Source: Methylobacterium sp. (GTDB lineage: Bacteria; Pseudomonadota; Alphaproteobacteria; Rhizobiales; Beijerinckiaceae). Taken from it: DNA of 64,000 bases. Under the pieces are notes generated by a model that made no database searches, was not told the origin of the DNA, and saw only the letters and a list, made by a program, of their open reading frames with translations. A program made the translations under genes and the position numbers. Below, one piece after another: positions 62,950-64,000 of the stretch (its first letter is position 1; each line of letters begins with the position of its first letter). Location: assembly GCA_020253445.1 (NCBI GenBank), contig JADCBP010000005.1:558001-622000 (forward strand), in the 5' to 3' direction.

Positions 62950-64000
62950 GGGCCTTTCGCCGGCCGCCCTGCGCGCCTTCGCGACCGACTGGACGCTCTT
63001 CGCCCGCGAGGACCAGTTGCCCCCGGCGCGAGCACGGGATGGCGGAGCCTGGACGACCTGGCTGATCCTGGGTGGGCGAGGCGCGGGCAAGACCCGGACA
63101 GGTGCGGAATGGGTGAGGGGCCTCGCCCTGGGGTTGCCGCCCTTCAGCGCGAAGCCCGTGGGGCGGATCGCCATCGTGGCCGAGACGCAGAATGACCTGC
63201 GCGAGGTGATGGTCGAGGGTGTTTCCGGCCTGCGCGCGGTGCATCCGCCGGATGAACGCCCCGTCTGGAACACCAGCCGGAGGCGGCTTGAATGGCCGAA
63301 CGGGGCTGTTGCCCAAGGTTTTTCGGCGGAAGATCCCGAATCCCTGCGCGGGCCTCAGTTCGAGGCCGCGTGGTGCGATGAACTGGCGAAATGGCGCTAT
63401 GCCGAAGCGGCCTTCGACATGCTGCAATTCGGCTTGCGCCTCGGGGATCAGCCGCGGCAGATCGTCACGACAACGCCACGGCCGACACCCCTGCTGAAGC
63501 GGCTCGCCAATGACCCGCATGCGGCGGTGACGCGCGCTTCCACCCGGGCCAACGCGGCCAATCTCGCGCCGGCCTTCCTGGCGCAGGTGGTCGATCGTTA
63601 TGCCGGCACGGCTCTGGGCCGGCAGGAACTCGAGGGCCTCTTCGTCGAGGAGAACCCCGATGCGCTGTTCCGGCGCGAAACGATTGAACGCGGCCGGGTG
63701 GCCGAAGCGCCCGATCTCGAGCGGATCGTGGTGGCGGTTGACCCTCCTGCCGGCGGAAAGCGCGGCGGACGCAGCGGCATCGTGGTGGCGGGGCGGGCCG
63801 CTGATGGCGCGATCTATGTGCTGGAAGATGCTTCGCTGGAGGCAGCCAAGCCCGAGGCGTGGGCGGCGCGGGCCATCGCGGCCTTCCGCACGCATGAAGC
63901 GGACCAGCTTCTGGCCGAGATCAACCAGGGCGGCGACATGGTGGCCAGCGTGATTGCGGCCCTCGACGATGGCGTGCCGGTGACGACGGTGCGCGCGACA
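62906..64000 (+). CDS. Large terminase subunit, GTA/HK97-like (partial, runs off the window)
   Basis: An open frame runs unbroken to the right edge (365 codons visible); it is not in the ORF track because it lacks a stop here. The ATPase half has WLILGGRGAGKTRTGAEW (Walker A), AIVAETQNDLREVMVEG, and EAAWCDELAKW (Walker B), and then the linker and the start of the nuclease domain with IVVAVDPPAGG. It packages DNA into a phage or gene-transfer-agent head. The sequence style matches GTA gp2 of Alphaproteobacteria. The TTG at 62906 has GGAG 4 nt upstream; TTG 62894 is an alternative. Confidence 0.85.
   Translation, partial: MSSCVTSGQGPALLEGLSPAALRAFATDWTLFAREDQLPPARARDGGAWTTWLILGGRGAGKTRTGAEWVRGLALGLPPFSAKPVGRIAIVAETQNDLREVMVEGVSGLRAVHPPDERPVWNTSRRRLEWPNGAVAQGFSAEDPESLRGPQFEAAWCDELAKWRYAEAAFDMLQFGLRLGDQPRQIVTTTPRPTPLLKRLANDPHAAVTRASTRANAANLAPAFLAQVVDRYAGTALGRQELEGLFVEENPDALFRRETIERGRVAEAPDLERIVVAVDPPAGGKRGGRSGIVVAGRAADGAIYVLEDASLEAAKPEAWAARAIAAFRTHEADQLLAEINQGGDMVASVIAALDDGVPVTTVRAT

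Overview
The window is a GC-rich chromosomal segment of an alphaproteobacterium, most likely of the order Hyphomicrobiales. This is inferred from gene content: a MucR-type regulator, DUF1491, DUF6456 and DUF5330-like proteins, a Tad-type pilus-associated protein, a phosphonate set of the PhnWAY type, degenerate REP-like repeats, and the first genes of a gene-transfer-agent-like head cluster at the right edge. Genes are densely packed with many 4-nt ATGA overlaps. I see no insertion sequence, CRISPR array, rRNA or convincing tRNA.

Layout. 1-8.4 kb: 2-aminoethylphosphonate (AEP) catabolism and uptake (phnA end, phnY, ABC transporter, a class III PLP enzyme resembling PbfA, a LysR regulator, and an AT-rich small orphan gene on the other strand). 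8.4-11.5 kb (minus): rppH, an EamA exporter and a Na/Pi cotransporter with a PhoU-like tail. 11.7-15.8 kb: glutamine synthetase-like enzyme, aldehyde dehydrogenase and Fe-alcohol dehydrogenase, a set that fits gamma-glutamylation-dependent breakdown of an amino alcohol. 16-17.5 kb: TadG-like protein. 17.6-24.7 kb (minus): a FIST sensor joined to a PAS-GGDEF-EAL protein, and a tripartite tricarboxylate transporter (tctCBA). 24.9-27.7 kb: epmB-epmA divergent from efp, the complete beta-lysylation pair next to its target. 27.7-33.4 kb: asparaginase, pyroglutamyl peptidase and heterodimeric methylmalonyl-CoA mutase.

33.6-42 kb is mixed housekeeping and accessory material: a HerA-like ATPase, two tandem paralogous secreted proteins, an ArgO-like exporter, an M20 peptidase, a HAD hydrolase, a branched-chain aminotransferase, a candidate small RNA, DUF305 and DUF2892 proteins, and an array of hairpin repeats. 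42-46 kb has envelope genes: murJ, a polyprenyl-phosphate GT2, and divergently a YdjC/NaxD-type deacetylase with a small membrane protein. 46-51.5 kb: Fe/Mn superoxide dismutase, oligopeptidase B, msrB and mucR. 51.8-57.5 kb: a stand-alone DnaA domain IV protein with a DUF6456 partner, sufE, and a tight operon of a degenerate histidine kinase, a peptidoglycan-binding protein and DUF1491. 57.5-62.3 kb: a lipoprotein, a DUF1254/DUF1214 pair, a class A PBP and a YcgN-like protein. 62.5-64 kb: a small-terminase-like gene and the 5' part of the large terminase, probably the start of a gene-transfer-agent locus that continues beyond the window.

The best candidates for something not fully described are the DnaA-domain-IV/DUF6456 pair, the amino-alcohol gamma-glutamylation operon, the GT2/deacetylase/small-transporter group (a possible lipid-linked aminosugar pathway), the tandem secreted paralogs, the degenerate kinase operon, and the candidate sRNA. 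Names are from reading motifs by eye; no database search was possible.
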